Shown here one piece after another: positions 1 through 12,050 of a DNA stretch of 64,000 nucleotides. This DNA comes from Ciona savignyi (lineage: Eukaryota > Chordata > Ascidiacea > Phlebobranchia > Cionidae). Location of the stretch: positions 334,620 through 398,619 of the forward strand of contig CH002564.1 in the NCBI GenBank assembly GCA_000149265.1, read 5' to 3'. Both the position numbers and the translations under genes were made by a program. Below the pieces are notes generated by a model. The model was not told the origin of the DNA. It did no database searches and worked only from the letters and a program-made list of their open reading frames with translations. How positions within the stretch are numbered: the stretch's first letter is position 1; the number at the start of each line of letters is the position of its first letter.

Positions 1-3000
1 ACTACATGGAGGAAAGGAGGAAATTTGCTGATTAAAACGGTTGAAACTAATTCTAACACTGCCCTAAACACCAATTTTCACCCAAGAATCAACGCTAGCT
101 TTAACTCAGCACTTACAGTAACCATAATATCATAATCTTTATTTTAGTGTACAGTTTCCCTTCTTTCCTTCTCCCCTTTTTTTCTTCCCTAAGCTTTGCC
201 CCTGGTTACAAAATGTTTTACTGCCATCAATATGCCAAATACAATTTCCATAAGAAAAAGGTTAGTAAATGATACGAAAAAGGTTGATAAATATAAAAAG
301 AAAAAATCGTGTTCACAAGAAAAAGGTTTAAACATATGATGCAATTAACTAGCTGTCCATTTGCGTTTCATGATTAGATTGTTAAAATTACCTTTTACAA
401 CGATGTCGAATCTTATATAAAGTTTTTCTTTGATCGTATGAATAAAAAAATTATGTATGAAATATCATAAAATATCCTTTAAGTCAAATGTTTATATATG
501 TTATATTGGAGTTATAACACACAGCAGCACTTGCACACTTTTTCTGTTTAGTCATGTTAAGATTCAGGTTGGTGTTTACTCTAACTGGTTACATCCGAAT
601 TATTTAAAATATATATTAGCCTTAAAATGCGTTAAATAAAAAAGGGCTAATAAAAAATCTTTTACAAACCCAATACCGTTAGGTTAAGTTAGGTCACTAA
701 TTTCTCCTTTTTGATTATTATTCAACCATATTTACAAGCGACCAAAGCTCCCTGAATAACTTCTGGTGCAGCGTTTAAAGAGATAATGTCTAAACGCCTA
801 ATTTAATTTAACAACCGACGGAAATAAACAACAAAATAAAAACATTGCACTTAAATGTGTATTTTTTGTTACAGCACCTGTGTTTTTCCTTTGCGGGATA
901 AACCTTGGTATATTATTTTAAATCACCCTATATTTTTTTTCCTTTAAGACTGTCCGTTAAAACAACAATTGGGTTTACCAAATTTTCTGCGTATTTGAAC
1001 AGCTATATCGCAATGAAGTAACTTAACAATCTATTTATATATGGCTTCCTGTGAACTCATGTAAACTCAAATTACAGTACTGGTTAATAATTGAAAACTT
1101 AGATACAGATCATTGCGTTTACATGGCCATTGATAACTTTTTTATTGTTTTTTTGTCTTTTTTTTGTCGGACCAGAAGTTACATAGAATGTGGTGAGTCT
1201 AGCACTTTAAACTTCTTTAATTTATGACGCATTTTCCTACATGATCGATGCCAGTATAGCCGATACCTCTCACAAAGATGGTAGCTTAACCGATTGTCCT
1301 TACTATTGCGCACTTCATTGCATAAATACCATATTATTAGTAATATTGTATTATTCTATACAGCCTTAAACGTGCCAAACATAATTTTTAGTTTTTGCAA
1401 ATTTGAATATAACGGCGATCAAACACTTCGCTTATGTAATGTCACATGTATATAGCTTGTGAGAAGACCTTAGATACGGTTATTGCTTTATTTTTAACAT
1501 TTTTAACATCAAATTAATTAAGTTTCTAAATGTGCCTTGAGTGAAAAAAGGTAGCGGGGCACAATGTCAAATAGCTACAGTTAACTAAACCGCACCGCGC
1601 ACGCAGACAAAGAACATTATTGCAAGCGAGGCGTAATCTATTGTTGCGCCACCTATGTTTCCCATCCCGGGATAAACCTGAGTATTTTAGCTCAACCACC
1701 CTATGGTGGGTTTTCTTCCTATAATTTTCCGTGGATATATTTCATCCATACAATTTAGCCTTTATGGCCATTCCAGATGTCTAATGTCAATAGTTCCCAT
1801 CTGTTATAATGACGCTGCATTTTACAACAGTGTCTTTGAACGCGCGTTATGCAACTACACAGATTTAATTTTTCTTATTTTTTATTTAAAATTATACTTT
1901 TAATAACTGTCAACTTTGCTTAGTATTTTAATGGCAGTGCGATGGCAAAAAAACGTATCTTCACCTGACGTAGCTGACCAATTTAACGCTTAATATTCAT
2001 TTTATATAATAAAATGCCAATATTCTGGCCTATTTTCCCTTTATGATCAAAAATGTTATTATATGTTATCAAATCAATGCGTTGCACCATAAATATTTGG
2101 GTTTTTACGCTCTTGATATAGCGGTTCATGCAAACTCTACACTTGCAATTATTAACATGTATATAATTCGTTTTATTAGCAAATAAAAGTTGCGTCAGCC
2201 TTAAACATAACATTTATGTTTCATTATTGCACCATAACATTAACCGTAAAACCTCTATTCAGTATGTAGATAAATTTTATGAACGATTGTTAGTTTTTTC
2301 GCTCAGTAAAAGCTCATTGCCTAACAACACAAGCTGTAACCGACTGGTTTAGATCCCGCCCATTTCGTTTAATTGCACCATACGCTACGAATAATCTACA
2401 CACTTTTTGTTTGCAAATAACACTTTTTGTTTGCAAATGTTTTAAATGCGGTTTAATATGAAATGTATAGCTCTAAAATATTTTTCCGGTTTATTTAGTA
2501 GCAGACTGGGACAATTAGAAAATTTTCAGCTTTTTTTCAACATTAGATGTAAAACTACTAAATTCATAAAACAATAAAAATTTAATTTAATTCGTGCAAT
2601 AATAAAAGGGGAAAGAGGGAACTTAAAACTGCCCACTAAAATTATGGGAACTAATTATAACCCTGCCCTAAGCACTAATCTAAACCCCAGAAGTATCCCT
2701 AACACCAACTCCAATTTTAAAATTGACTCTAATACCCTAATTTGTTTTAGTCTCAAGTTTTCCGTCTTTTCCCCTTCACTCTTTCCTTTCTTTAAGTTTT
2801 CCCCTTTTATTTCGAGAAATAATAATGAAAAAAAATATAATAAAAATCAAGGTTACGTCATATAAAATTAGAGTTCAACTAAAAATATCTAGTTGTCCGA
2901 GCCTGTTTAGTTAGTAGCAGTAGTTTTCCATAACGTTACAAATGGATGGTCGTATCGTTAAACAAAGAGAAAGTACAGCATCCACAATAATAAACAACCA

Positions 3001-5546
3001 ACCACTCAAAAGTATACACAAGAAATAAATTAGTGATCCCAATCACGAAATATTGTCTTTTAAAAAGTAAGGGTTAAATTTGACAAGGGAAAATCAATTT
3101 ATTATACTATTTCTGACTCAGTCATATTACAGTAGATTCCATACATTTAAGCATACACTTTTTTTTAAATATCGCCATAAACCTTATTTATATATATATA
3201 CTCACAGAAATACAGTGACTATACCATAAATAGGTGTTTTAATAAACGACGGCAAAATCTCTTTCATATTATATAGGCAAACTATAGAACAACCGGGGGG
3301 GTTACCTAACATCAGATGTCCCCGATCCATGATAGACTTGGACTTTAACCTCATAATATGGCGTAAGTGAAAAGGGCATAAACAATCTCGAGCATTCTTA
3401 TGGTACAGTTTTGTTTCCAACCACATTTCATCAAACGTGTTGAAAATAACTTTTTACTTTTTAAATAGATTCGTATTACGGATCAGACGAGCTAACTCGT
3501 TTAATCGTGGTAAGTATATGAATGTTTTTGGTGAGTAACTATGGGTGGGCAGTTTTATCTATATACAGGGTGCTAAGGGCAGACACCACCTTATTCTGGA
3601 TCATTAAAATCTCTGTTGGTAAACGTGACCTTACTAGTAATTTTCCGTAATCTACTTGTAATTTTCCATTTGGATCATACGATTAAAACAACGGAGAATG
3701 GATGACCCGCACCGAAACTGTGTTTGCGCGTGGTTACATAATATAGCTCGTAAAAAAAGCGGAACTAAATTCTAAAAATAGATTTCGCTAACATCAATTA
3801 TTTTCCGTTATCGTCACACACTAAACCCTCTTTTATTATACCCTATTTAATATACCAATTAAATTAATGTTTTTTTTGTTTTTCGGGCTGAGTTCCCAAT
3901 CTATGATGGGCTCGTCACTAAGACCATTTTTTAATTTTTTTATTTCCATGTTTCCATTGGCTTATTTGGTTTAACTCCTGCAGCTTGAAGGCATTTAGTA
4001 TAAGTAAGATTTTGGTGTGGCATCCTAACTAGGACGTCAACAAAAATGTAATTACGAAATCTTAACATTGTAAGTAATCTATATTATTAGGCTGTATGTG
4101 GATATTTTTAATCACAAATACCGTTTAAGGATTTAATTGATTTCTTTGGTCGCGTAGGTTTCACTTGTGGTACAATATTGAGTCATGGTACGCCGTACAG
4201 TGTTTTGCTGAGTGACAATGTAGAAAACTGCCCGATCTTGGCAAGGTTGGGAGCAACACTTGTCATTATCCGCATCCGCGTATTTGGTTTAAAGCTTGGA
4301 AGTTATTTAGTATAAGAAAGAATATGGCGTGGACGACCCAACTATGACGTCATCAAAAAATCAAAACACAAATTTATTAAAATTCATTTGGTCTCTAAAG
4401 GGTTTAATCCAGTAATGGAATTAAAAATTTTAAGAACAGGTTCTCTTTTGTATCGCACAAAAAAGCAAGAAACGGATCGGTGATTATCCCGACGTTCCAA
4501 GAACGGGTTCGACCGAATCTAGGCGAACCTCTTGAATCCCATCACTGGTTAAATCCTCTGTCTTATGTGATATATATTATATATATAAATATTATATATA
4601 CTCCTTGAATTAGAAAACGCAGGAGAGTTATCACATCGTAAATGGTGATATTTAATGGCCAATGCGGAGGTAAAGATTATTACATTGGTATAACTGTTAG
4701 ACTATACCTCTAGTTATTGCAGTTTGTTGTGTATGATTAAGAGGTTTTTAAGTAGAACCGAACTGGTCGCTCGCTAGTCGGTCCTTTCTTTGCGCAAGGC
4801 ACTGCAAGGCACTAACTTATGTATCTTGGACAAGGCACTTAACGGTCATTGCGCGAACGCAGTGGATTAATGGTTTCTACTAAATTGAAGGAACTAGTAA
4901 ATTAAACTCAACACACTGCAATAGCTCCGGTAACCCGACGGTGAGCGCGAGGTAATTGCCCGCGTGTTAACCCCTTTAGTTTTCTCATTTACAGGGATTA
5001 ACATGAATATCCTATTCTATCCGCTAAGCCCAATGACGCAACCGACAAGCTAACGATTATATTCAATCGTATAGCTTTAAGGCTTAAATAAGACGCACTA
5101 ACGCACCAAGCTATTTGTCCAAATTAAGTCTAACCCCTACGATATACTTCTTACATAGAATTAAACCCACATTAAATCGACCTTGAACGGGATAATATAT
5201 ATATGTGGAAGCGATTCAACGCCGGACTGAACCAATGTGAAATTAGACCCATCAGAATTAAATTGACGGCGTTTAACGATTATCTCTGAACACCAAACAC
5301 ACAGAATTGGGTAAAATTGCAATATATATATATATATATATATATAATGAGAAAAGATTTTTGTATTCTTGGCTTAAAAATCTCATAGCTTGAATATAAT
5401 ATAACTCAAGAAACATAAGACAAAACAAATTTGGCGATCTATAGCCCTCTGGGGAAATGTATACACGATGGCTGAGGGAAATGTGGTTAGGAAGAAGTAA
5501 ATCTGTAACTTTTGTTTTCTGCTGGAGTTAAACACGGTCCATTTGC
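1..5546. other. Gene-free, repeat-bearing stretch
   Basis: I see no supportable coding exon here. The stretch is AT-rich, with homopolymer runs and TA microsatellites around 4560-4600 and 5320-5348. Positions 1-190 and 2600-2812 hold two members of a repeat family rich in CTAACCC/AACCCTA-type motifs and polypyrimidine tracts. The second has inverted ends (AATAAAAGGGGAAA and its complement). A fragment of the short tRNA-like SINE lies near 3880-3925 and a degraded copy of the longer SINE at about 4765-5030. A direct doublet (CACTTTTTGTTTGCAAAT twice) lies at 2399-2437. Confidence 0.6.
4765..5030 (+). repeat. tRNA-derived SINE, family 1 (degraded copy)
   Basis: It shares the family body (CAAGGCACTTAACG, GGATTAATGG, ACACACTGCAATAGCTCCGGTAACCCGA split by changes) and the tail leading to TATCCTAT. 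The tRNA-like head is damaged. See the copy at 21231 for the best-preserved version. Confidence 0.65.
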
Positions 5547-5552
5547 TTTATT
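5547..5552 (-). terminator. Candidate polyadenylation signal of the tubulin gene
   Basis: AATAAA on the minus strand, about 180 bases beyond the tubulin stop codon. It is the nearest canonical hexamer. Confidence 0.45.
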
Positions 5553-5733
5553 CATACACAAAGTATATAGATATCTTATTTACATCCCACATTTTACGAT
5601 ATGTAAATCTATTTTTTTGTAGTGCAAAAACATCTCTTTGATATTACAGGTGTATCAGTTTGAGTATATAAGTAAGTATGTCAGGTTATTTTCATCTGGG
5701 TATAGCTCAATATGACGCAATAAACAGAGACTT

Positions 5734-8700
5734 CTAGTACTCCTCAGCTTCGTCCTCTTCCAGTTCGCTTGAATCTGCTCCAACTTCTTCGTAATCTTTC
5801 TCGAGAGCAGCGAGATCCTCACGAGCTTCGGAGAATTCTCCTTCCTCCATTCCCTCACCGACATACCTGGAAGTTTATAAAGGCATCACCAATATTGAAA
5901 TATAGACATTACCGATCTAAAGTCCGAAGCATTGTGTACAGCCCCATATTTAAACTCGCTCAAAATGCGTGCAAATTCTACCTTACAAAAAGTTGCGGCG
6001 CTGATCGAAAAGATAGATTTTATTTATACCAAACGTGTTTTTTTATTGAAAATAATAAAAGCAATTACGGGAAAGACCGTGCTTATATAATTGTGGAATC
6101 TATTCCGTTGGTTGTAGACAGTCTGGTCTTTAGTCAATCTATTTGTTTTTACTTTGGCGTATATGTAAGTAAGACCGTAGTCAATAGAGTAGTCACTTTT
6201 TTGTAATAAAATATTTTACGATATATATAAATACAATTAAATTAACATAGAGCGTGCGGAAATTCACGCAATGTACGGTTGTAGTAACTCTGGTAGTTCA
6301 ACCGGTTAGTTTGGTGGTTTAGTGCGACGCCTTTTATCTGAACGGTTGAAGATTCGAAACCGGTCCCTAGCTATAGTCAGTTGTGTCCTTGGGCCAGACA
6401 TTTCCTGAAGCCAGCGAATTCATGGGATCTACCATAAATATCTTATCCTCTAAGTACAAGAAAGGACTGAAGATCTAAGTTTTCGGTCTGGTACAACGTT
6501 GGTTGCGAAAGCGTATAATATTAACCCTCCATCTTTAAGCTGCCCAGGCGGTTAGATTCATAATTTAAACGATTGTAGTTTCGAAATCTTTTATACTTAC
6601 CAATGAACAAATGCCCGCTTGGCGTACATCAGATCAAACTTGGCGTTCAGTCTTCCCCAAGCGGCCGCAATTGCTGTTGTGTTGCTGAGCATGCATAGAG
6701 ATCTACTTAGCTGCGCCATGTCCGAATCCGGTATTCTGGAGGGAGCTCGATAGTTGATCCCAACCTTGAATCCGGTCGGACACCAATCGACAAACTGTAG
6801 TAAAATCATTTGCGTGAACACTTGTTTATGTGCATTTTTATGCTTGCGCAGACAAAAAATAGAATGACTTCTAATTTCAGTAGTATCCGTACAAAGTGAA
6901 TTCTAGAGGACACACGTAAAAGGTATCCACGCTTTTAGTTTTTTTTGTTGAGAAATAAACTGTTCCGTCAGGTATATTTACCATGACAGTAAGAGAGTAT
7001 ACATCGTTTGCACCTTTCCTTTGGCCAATCTTACATTAATTCACCTCTACAAATATTTTCCCGAATCTTTTAATCTACCAACTGTACAAATATTTTTTTC
7101 AACTTTTTATATTCTTATCACTTGTCTATATAAGCTCACTTGTAAATTTATCGTAAAAATTAGTACCAATCTTATATTGTTTATTGTTTTATAAGTTGAA
7201 ATTGTGACCCGAAGATTTCCGACAGTACTATGTTCAAATTATCAACACCTTAAAACGTAAATTGTATTTCACCTGGACATTGCGTTTCTGTTTTACCGCT
7301 GCAATCGCCGAGCTGACGTCCTTCGGCACAACATCACCTCTGTAGAGCATACAGCAAGCCATATACTTCCCCTCTCGAGGATTACACTTGACCAATGTGT
7401 TATTTGGCTCGAAGCAAGCATTGGTGATGTCTGCGACAGACAGTTGCTCATGGTGGGCCTTTTCCGTCGTAATAATCGGCGCGTAGGTGGCAAGAGGGAA
7501 ATGTATGCGAGGGTACGGCACCAAGTTGGTTTGAAACTCGGTCAAATCAACGTTGAGAGATCCTTCAAACCTTAATGAGGCGGTTATTGACGAAACGACC
7601 TGTAAATTTAAGGTACTTGTTACAGGAACATCAGCCCACATAAACGCTTTGTATGTACAGTCACTTTACTGTGTTTTATTGTAAAGTTTAACAGCCAAGT
7701 ATCTTTTTATACTGTTATACAATGTGTATTTTCTTACCGTTGTTACTGATTTTATAACATGTACGGTCAATATACTTATTACAGAATCGGTGCATAATTT
7801 TTTTTAAATGGCGTAACAAAAATGTTTACTATATCAAAGTTTTTTTTAAGTAGAATGATTTTGTCGTGAGGCAATTTATTAAGGGATTCATTGGTATACA
7901 AACTTATTTCTTACCTGAGCCACAACCCTGTTAAGGTTCATATAGCTCGGCCTGTCAATTCCTAGATTATTGGCGCAAATGTCGTAGATTGCCTCGTTGT
8001 CCACCATGAAAGCACAGTCGGTATGCTCCAAAGTAGTGTGCGTTGTCAACACTGAGTTGTAAGGCTCTACTACCGCGGTTGAGATCTAGCAGGACGATTA
8101 ATGATATTACCTCACCAATCTTAGGGTGGCTTCCAATATAAAATCCTAATCAAATAGAATACGAATATTTATATTTATTCCTGTGAAACACGCGAAGGGT
8201 GTTAACACCGGGGGATTCGCCATATTACTTCGCCCACGGTCGGGTTAGCGAAGCTATTTCAGTGTGTTACATTTGATTAAAACGTTCCTTTAAATTGGTA
8301 AAACCCATCATTTTACTCAGTTTATACAATGTCCGTTGCAATGTCCAAGGACACAACCGAGAAGCTGGGGACCTGTTTCGTTCTGTTACCTTTGGGCTGA
8401 AAGGCGCCGCATTAACTCACCGCGCTAATCGGTCGGGCGAAGCTCGAACTTACCTTTGGGGCTGGATAAACTGCAAATTCCAATTTGGATTTTCGTCCAA
8501 AAGCAATCGAAAGCCTTTCCATTAAAAGTGACGTGAACCCAGACCCGGTACCACCACCAAACGAGTGGAAAATCAAAAAGCCTTGAAGACCCTCACACGA
8601 CTCCGCCAGTTTGTTTATTCTGTCCATGGTTTGCTCGATTTTTTCCTTCCCTTATAAAATAACAAAATTGTGAGAATTCGAAACAGGAAAGTTTTTGTTT

Positions 8701-10617
8701 CTTCCCACAACCTTTCATATGAGATACCTGAAGACCGCAAACAATTTTATATTGAAAAAAAGCCGAAAACAGTGGAAAACACAGTATGGTACATACCGAC
8801 AGTGTAATGTCCTCGTGCGTAGTTGTTTGCCGCATCTTCCTTTCCTGTTATGAGTTGATCAGGGTGGAAAAGAGTTTTGTACTTTCCCGTCTTGATTTCA
8901 TCTGAAAATGCATATCTTAATTACTTTTACTTTCTGCAGTCCCTTTGAATCGCTACAGTAGAGCTACAAATATATGATATTGTATTTAAAAAGCGCAATT
9001 TTTTAAAATAATAACTTCGTGTACTAAATGTACTGTGTGCATGGTAGATAAACAATAATTACACCAGTATGAATGACCCAAAAGCCTTTACTTCGTTATA
9101 CTGTAACGGAACTAAGCAATGACTAAATATTACAATTTTTTAACTCACAACGAACCAGGATGTAACTATATCATTTCCTTTCGGTAAATAAATAATACAG
9201 TACAAAGTATTACCGATTACAGTTGGCTCTAAGTCCATAAAAATCGCCCTTGGTATGTGGCGACCCGACTCAGTTGTTTGGAAAAATGTCCCGATTGATG
9301 AATCTGGCTTAGCAACTGTTGTGTTCTCAGCATAGCCATCAGGTTTGATGCCATGCTCCAAGCAATAGAGTTCCCAACACGAATTTCCGATCTGGACTCC
9401 AGCTTGGCCAATGTGAATGGAAATACACTCTCTCTGAGAAATTACACGTCGACGTTTTTATATATGTTAAAAACCATAACTGTCGTATTTACATAGTCAT
9501 ATACTATTAGAAAGCATAATTATAGTCTCTAGGTTATTTATGTTTCATTCCAGTAAATGAAATAACGAGGAAGCGTTATTTTTTTACCGAGCCAAGTTTT
9601 GAATCTATGGTGGGCTCGTTACTCGGACCGTTTTTTTGTAAAGGAGTAGGTATATGTATCGGTCGCGTTAACCATTTGGCTACACGACTGTAAGAGGAAG
9701 CGTTATTACTGGCAAAGCAAGCGTAAGATTATTTAACGCCCTTTGTACGGTCGTGTGACCGATGGTTTAGCGCGATATACATATACCGATTCATATATAT
9801 GCAAAAACGGTCCAAGTGATGTCCCCATCATGGGTTCGAAGCTTATCTCGGTAAAAAATTATATAAAAAAAACTTAACGTCCCTTTGTACGGTCGCGGGG
9901 CCTAAAAAACCTTCACGCCCTTTTCGAAGTATTGCGTAAGATTGCTACGTTGGGTTATTTTATGGTAATACAATGAATGATCTACTTAAAAACAAGTACT
10001 GTAGTTTACAGATATAAGTATATATTTTAATTCACAAATTAAATTAGCCTACTTTAAAAGTGGCAAAGTTTGGCAATAACTTGACGAAGAAGTGAAATAC
10101 AAGTTTAAATAAAAAAAATATTTTGGTACTGCTGAGATTGCTAAAGACTAAAAGTTTTATTTTGCTATACGTCTGGTGTAATAGCAGCGGACAAGAAGTA
10201 ACAATTGCAATCGCTATGACCGCGAGCTTATATACAGTTATTATATTACAGCGTTATATAGTTTATATTGCTTGCTGCGCTTTTGTACGCTTTGGCCAAG
10301 TAATACACGTATACGATCTTAACTTGCCAGCACTGTAATTTGATATTAGTATACTAGAATAAAGCATCCTGATCGACGAAACAACTAAATAGCTGTCGTT
10401 GATCTCATTTTACGAGAAGCAGATATACACATAAAAGCCGGTTGACATTATAATGCAAAAAATTGAACTTATACAGTTTCTCTATTGTTTATAGCCTAAT
10501 CGTTCCGCTTTGTTGAGTTTTAATTCGTTATAGTAAACTACGCTATTAGAACTCACATGGAAATATAGAAACATATATTATAAATTACACGAGATTATAG
10601 AAAATCTTACTTACCAT
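5734..10617 (-). CDS. Divergent alpha-tubulin
   Basis: Alpha-tubulin pairs with beta-tubulin to build microtubules. CDS exons on the minus strand are 10615-10617 (only the ATG), 9214-9433, 8797-8901, 8454-8650, 7915-8085, 7273-7599, 6601-6794 and 5734-5866. All have GT-AG borders and joining phases, giving 449 aa, close to the family's roughly 450. Visible family blocks are [15 protein letters not shown], the GTP-binding loop GGGTGSG, and [19 protein letters not shown] with the alpha-specific catalytic Glu. [18 protein letters not shown] and an acidic tail ending EEY (a detyrosination site) are also present. It differs from canonical isotypes: residue 40 is Thr, not the acetylatable Lys, and the neighbouring loop and the segment after GINY are unusual. 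A family-1 SINE sits in the intron before the 8085 exon. It is probably a specialised isotype, but tissue use cannot be read from sequence. Confidence 0.95.
6285..6460 (+). repeat. tRNA-derived SINE, family 1 (5' portion)
   Basis: The head resembles the family-1 copy at 21231 (GGTTAGTTTGGTGGTTTAG, then a B-box-like TTCGAAACCGG), followed by the body motif GTTGTGTCCTTGGGCCAG. It lies in a tubulin intron, in sense with the + strand. Confidence 0.6.
8195..8445 (-). repeat. tRNA-derived SINE, family 1, inside a tubulin intron
   Basis: Read on the minus strand, the head (CGACCGATTAGCGCGGTGAG) and later body (CGGTAACCCGA-like, GGGCGAAG) of family 1 are recognisable, with divergence between. It lies in the tubulin intron between exons 8454-8650 and 7915-8085 and nearly abuts the 5' splice site at 8453. 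Confidence 0.55.
9586..9690 (-). repeat. Short tRNA-derived SINE, family 2
   Basis: Minus-strand copy of the short family described at 9745. It shows ACGGTCCGAGTAACGAGCCC, a GGTTC-type B box region and TTGGCTCGGTAAAAA at its 3' end. Confidence 0.6.
9745..9860 (+). repeat. Short tRNA-derived SINE, family 2
   Basis: An element of about 115 bp starting TACGGTCGTGTG, with an A-box-like segment (GACCGATGGTTTAGCGCGA) and a B box (GGGTTCGAAGC), ending CTCGGTAAAAAA. A second plus-strand copy at 23581-23692 has a better A box (TGGCAAAATGG). It lies in tubulin intron 1. Confidence 0.65.
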
Positions 10618-10737
10618 TTTATCGCTTCGTTTGATATCTTGATTAGAAGAGCTAACAGGGCAGACTGTTACGACGTTTGCGATTAGCCTTTTGTAATGGA
10701 ACAACAGTCCTCTGGGCTGCAGACTACTGTTCCGGAC

Positions 10738-10797
10738 ATTACGTCACTCTTTCCTCGCCTTCTGATTTGTGGATGAGCAGTCACGTGTTATTCGTTT
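10738..10797 (-). promoter_or_regulatory. Candidate tubulin promoter elements
   Basis: Within 180 bases upstream of the tubulin ATG are a CRE-like site (ATTACGTCA, 10738-10746) and a perfect E-box (CACGTG, 10792-10797). Short sites like these occur by chance, so only their position supports a role. Confidence 0.25.
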
Positions 10798-11364
10798 CGG
10801 CTTAGTCGATTTATAATAAGCACACGATGAAAGAAATTGATCACGGGGATTTAACACGCGCTGTGTTAATTAAAGTCCATGTTAAAATGTCGTGCAGATG
10901 ATAACTTCTGCAATCATTTACGCTACTATTTGCATACACTGCCTTTGCAAAATATAAAATACAATTAAGGTATCGACTTGGAAAATCTCTTAATTCGTGT
11001 AAACCGGTCTGAACATATAAGTTACTTTGTACAGCAACGGCATATTGCCAGCTTTTGGATAATTAAAGGTAGGAAACAGCGAAACAATAATAATATTTCT
11101 ACCATAACACCAATGTGGAATAAAATTGCGATTTGCATTTTTTGTTTCGATTTTCTTGTATTGTTATTTCTTTATTATTATCATGCAAAGCGTCTATTTT
11201 TATTCGCATGGGATTTATAATATCAAAAACAAATCATCAACAACATCAGTTCGGTGTCCCTTGCAAGGAAATTACCGGGATTTTATTAAACCTTAAGGGA
11301 TGTTATTGGGTGAACTAAAAACATTATCTGATGGTGATGATTTGTTTTAGCACTATACAAATTA

Positions 11365-11633
11365 GCCTAATGGGTTAGTCCGTCGCCTTTCAATCAAAGG
11401 GTTGTAGGTACGAATCTGGTCGCTAGTTTGTGACCTTGTACAAGGCACTTAACGAACATTGCCTGAACCTAGCATATTATATTGGGTTCTACTAAATTGA
11501 AGGAAAGTGTCAATCATACACAACACACTGCAATAGCTATGGTAACCCGACGGTGGGCGCTAGGTGATCTGGCGTTTGCCTGTGTGTTAACCCCTTGGTT
11601 TTCCCATTCACGGGATGAACATAGATATCCTAT
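11365..11633 (+). repeat. tRNA-derived SINE, family 1
   Basis: A nearly full copy: A-box-like TAGCCTAATGGGTTAG, a body with TGTACAAGGCACTTAACGAACATT cut by changes, GGTAACCCGACGGTGGGCGC, and a tail with ATATCCTATCC. Confidence 0.75.
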
Positions 11634-11829
11634 CCTTATTTCATAGATGCCAAGTGTGCATCAGCTCTAGTAACCCGACTTTGAGAAAAAAGGAATGGGC
11701 TGTGTTACTGCACCAATGCAGTTGCGTTTTTTATGGTTCAATTATTTTACCTTACTATTTCTATGAGTTGTCTTTGAGTCTTAGTTACGTTTTTGCATTT
11801 TGAGTTCTTTTCATTTACGCTGCAATCAG

Positions 11830-12050
11830 GGACGCACCCTGTTATTCTCCTTTGTTCATAAGGTATGTTTTCGAGTAACATTTTAGTTGTTTTTTTCTTA
11901 CATGGTTTTCATTACAGGAAAATACAAGGAAATTTGGACTAAATTTAAATTTAAGGAACGAACGTGGTAATGTAAAGGTATGTAATATTATTTGTGTTAA
12001 TGGCTTAGCATTTACGTTTTTTCGTTTTTTTTAGTAACCGCTAATAAAAT
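11830..12050 (+). CDS. Candidate 3' end of an unrecognised small spliced gene
   Basis: Three short exon-like segments join in frame: 11830-11862 (11 codons), 11918-11977 (20 codons) and 12035 onward. The last starts with TAA and is followed at once by AATAAA. Each has a good acceptor (CAATCAG, CATTACAG, TTTTTTTTAG) and the first two have GTATGT donors. The peptide would end GNVK. The introns are only about 55 bp, and I found no convincing upstream exons or start. It could be chance. Confidence 0.25.

Noticed and set aside
6285-6460. A functional tRNA gene (A and B box-like motifs).
   Set aside because: No cloverleaf with an acceptor stem can be drawn. The motifs belong to the SINE head shared with many other copies.
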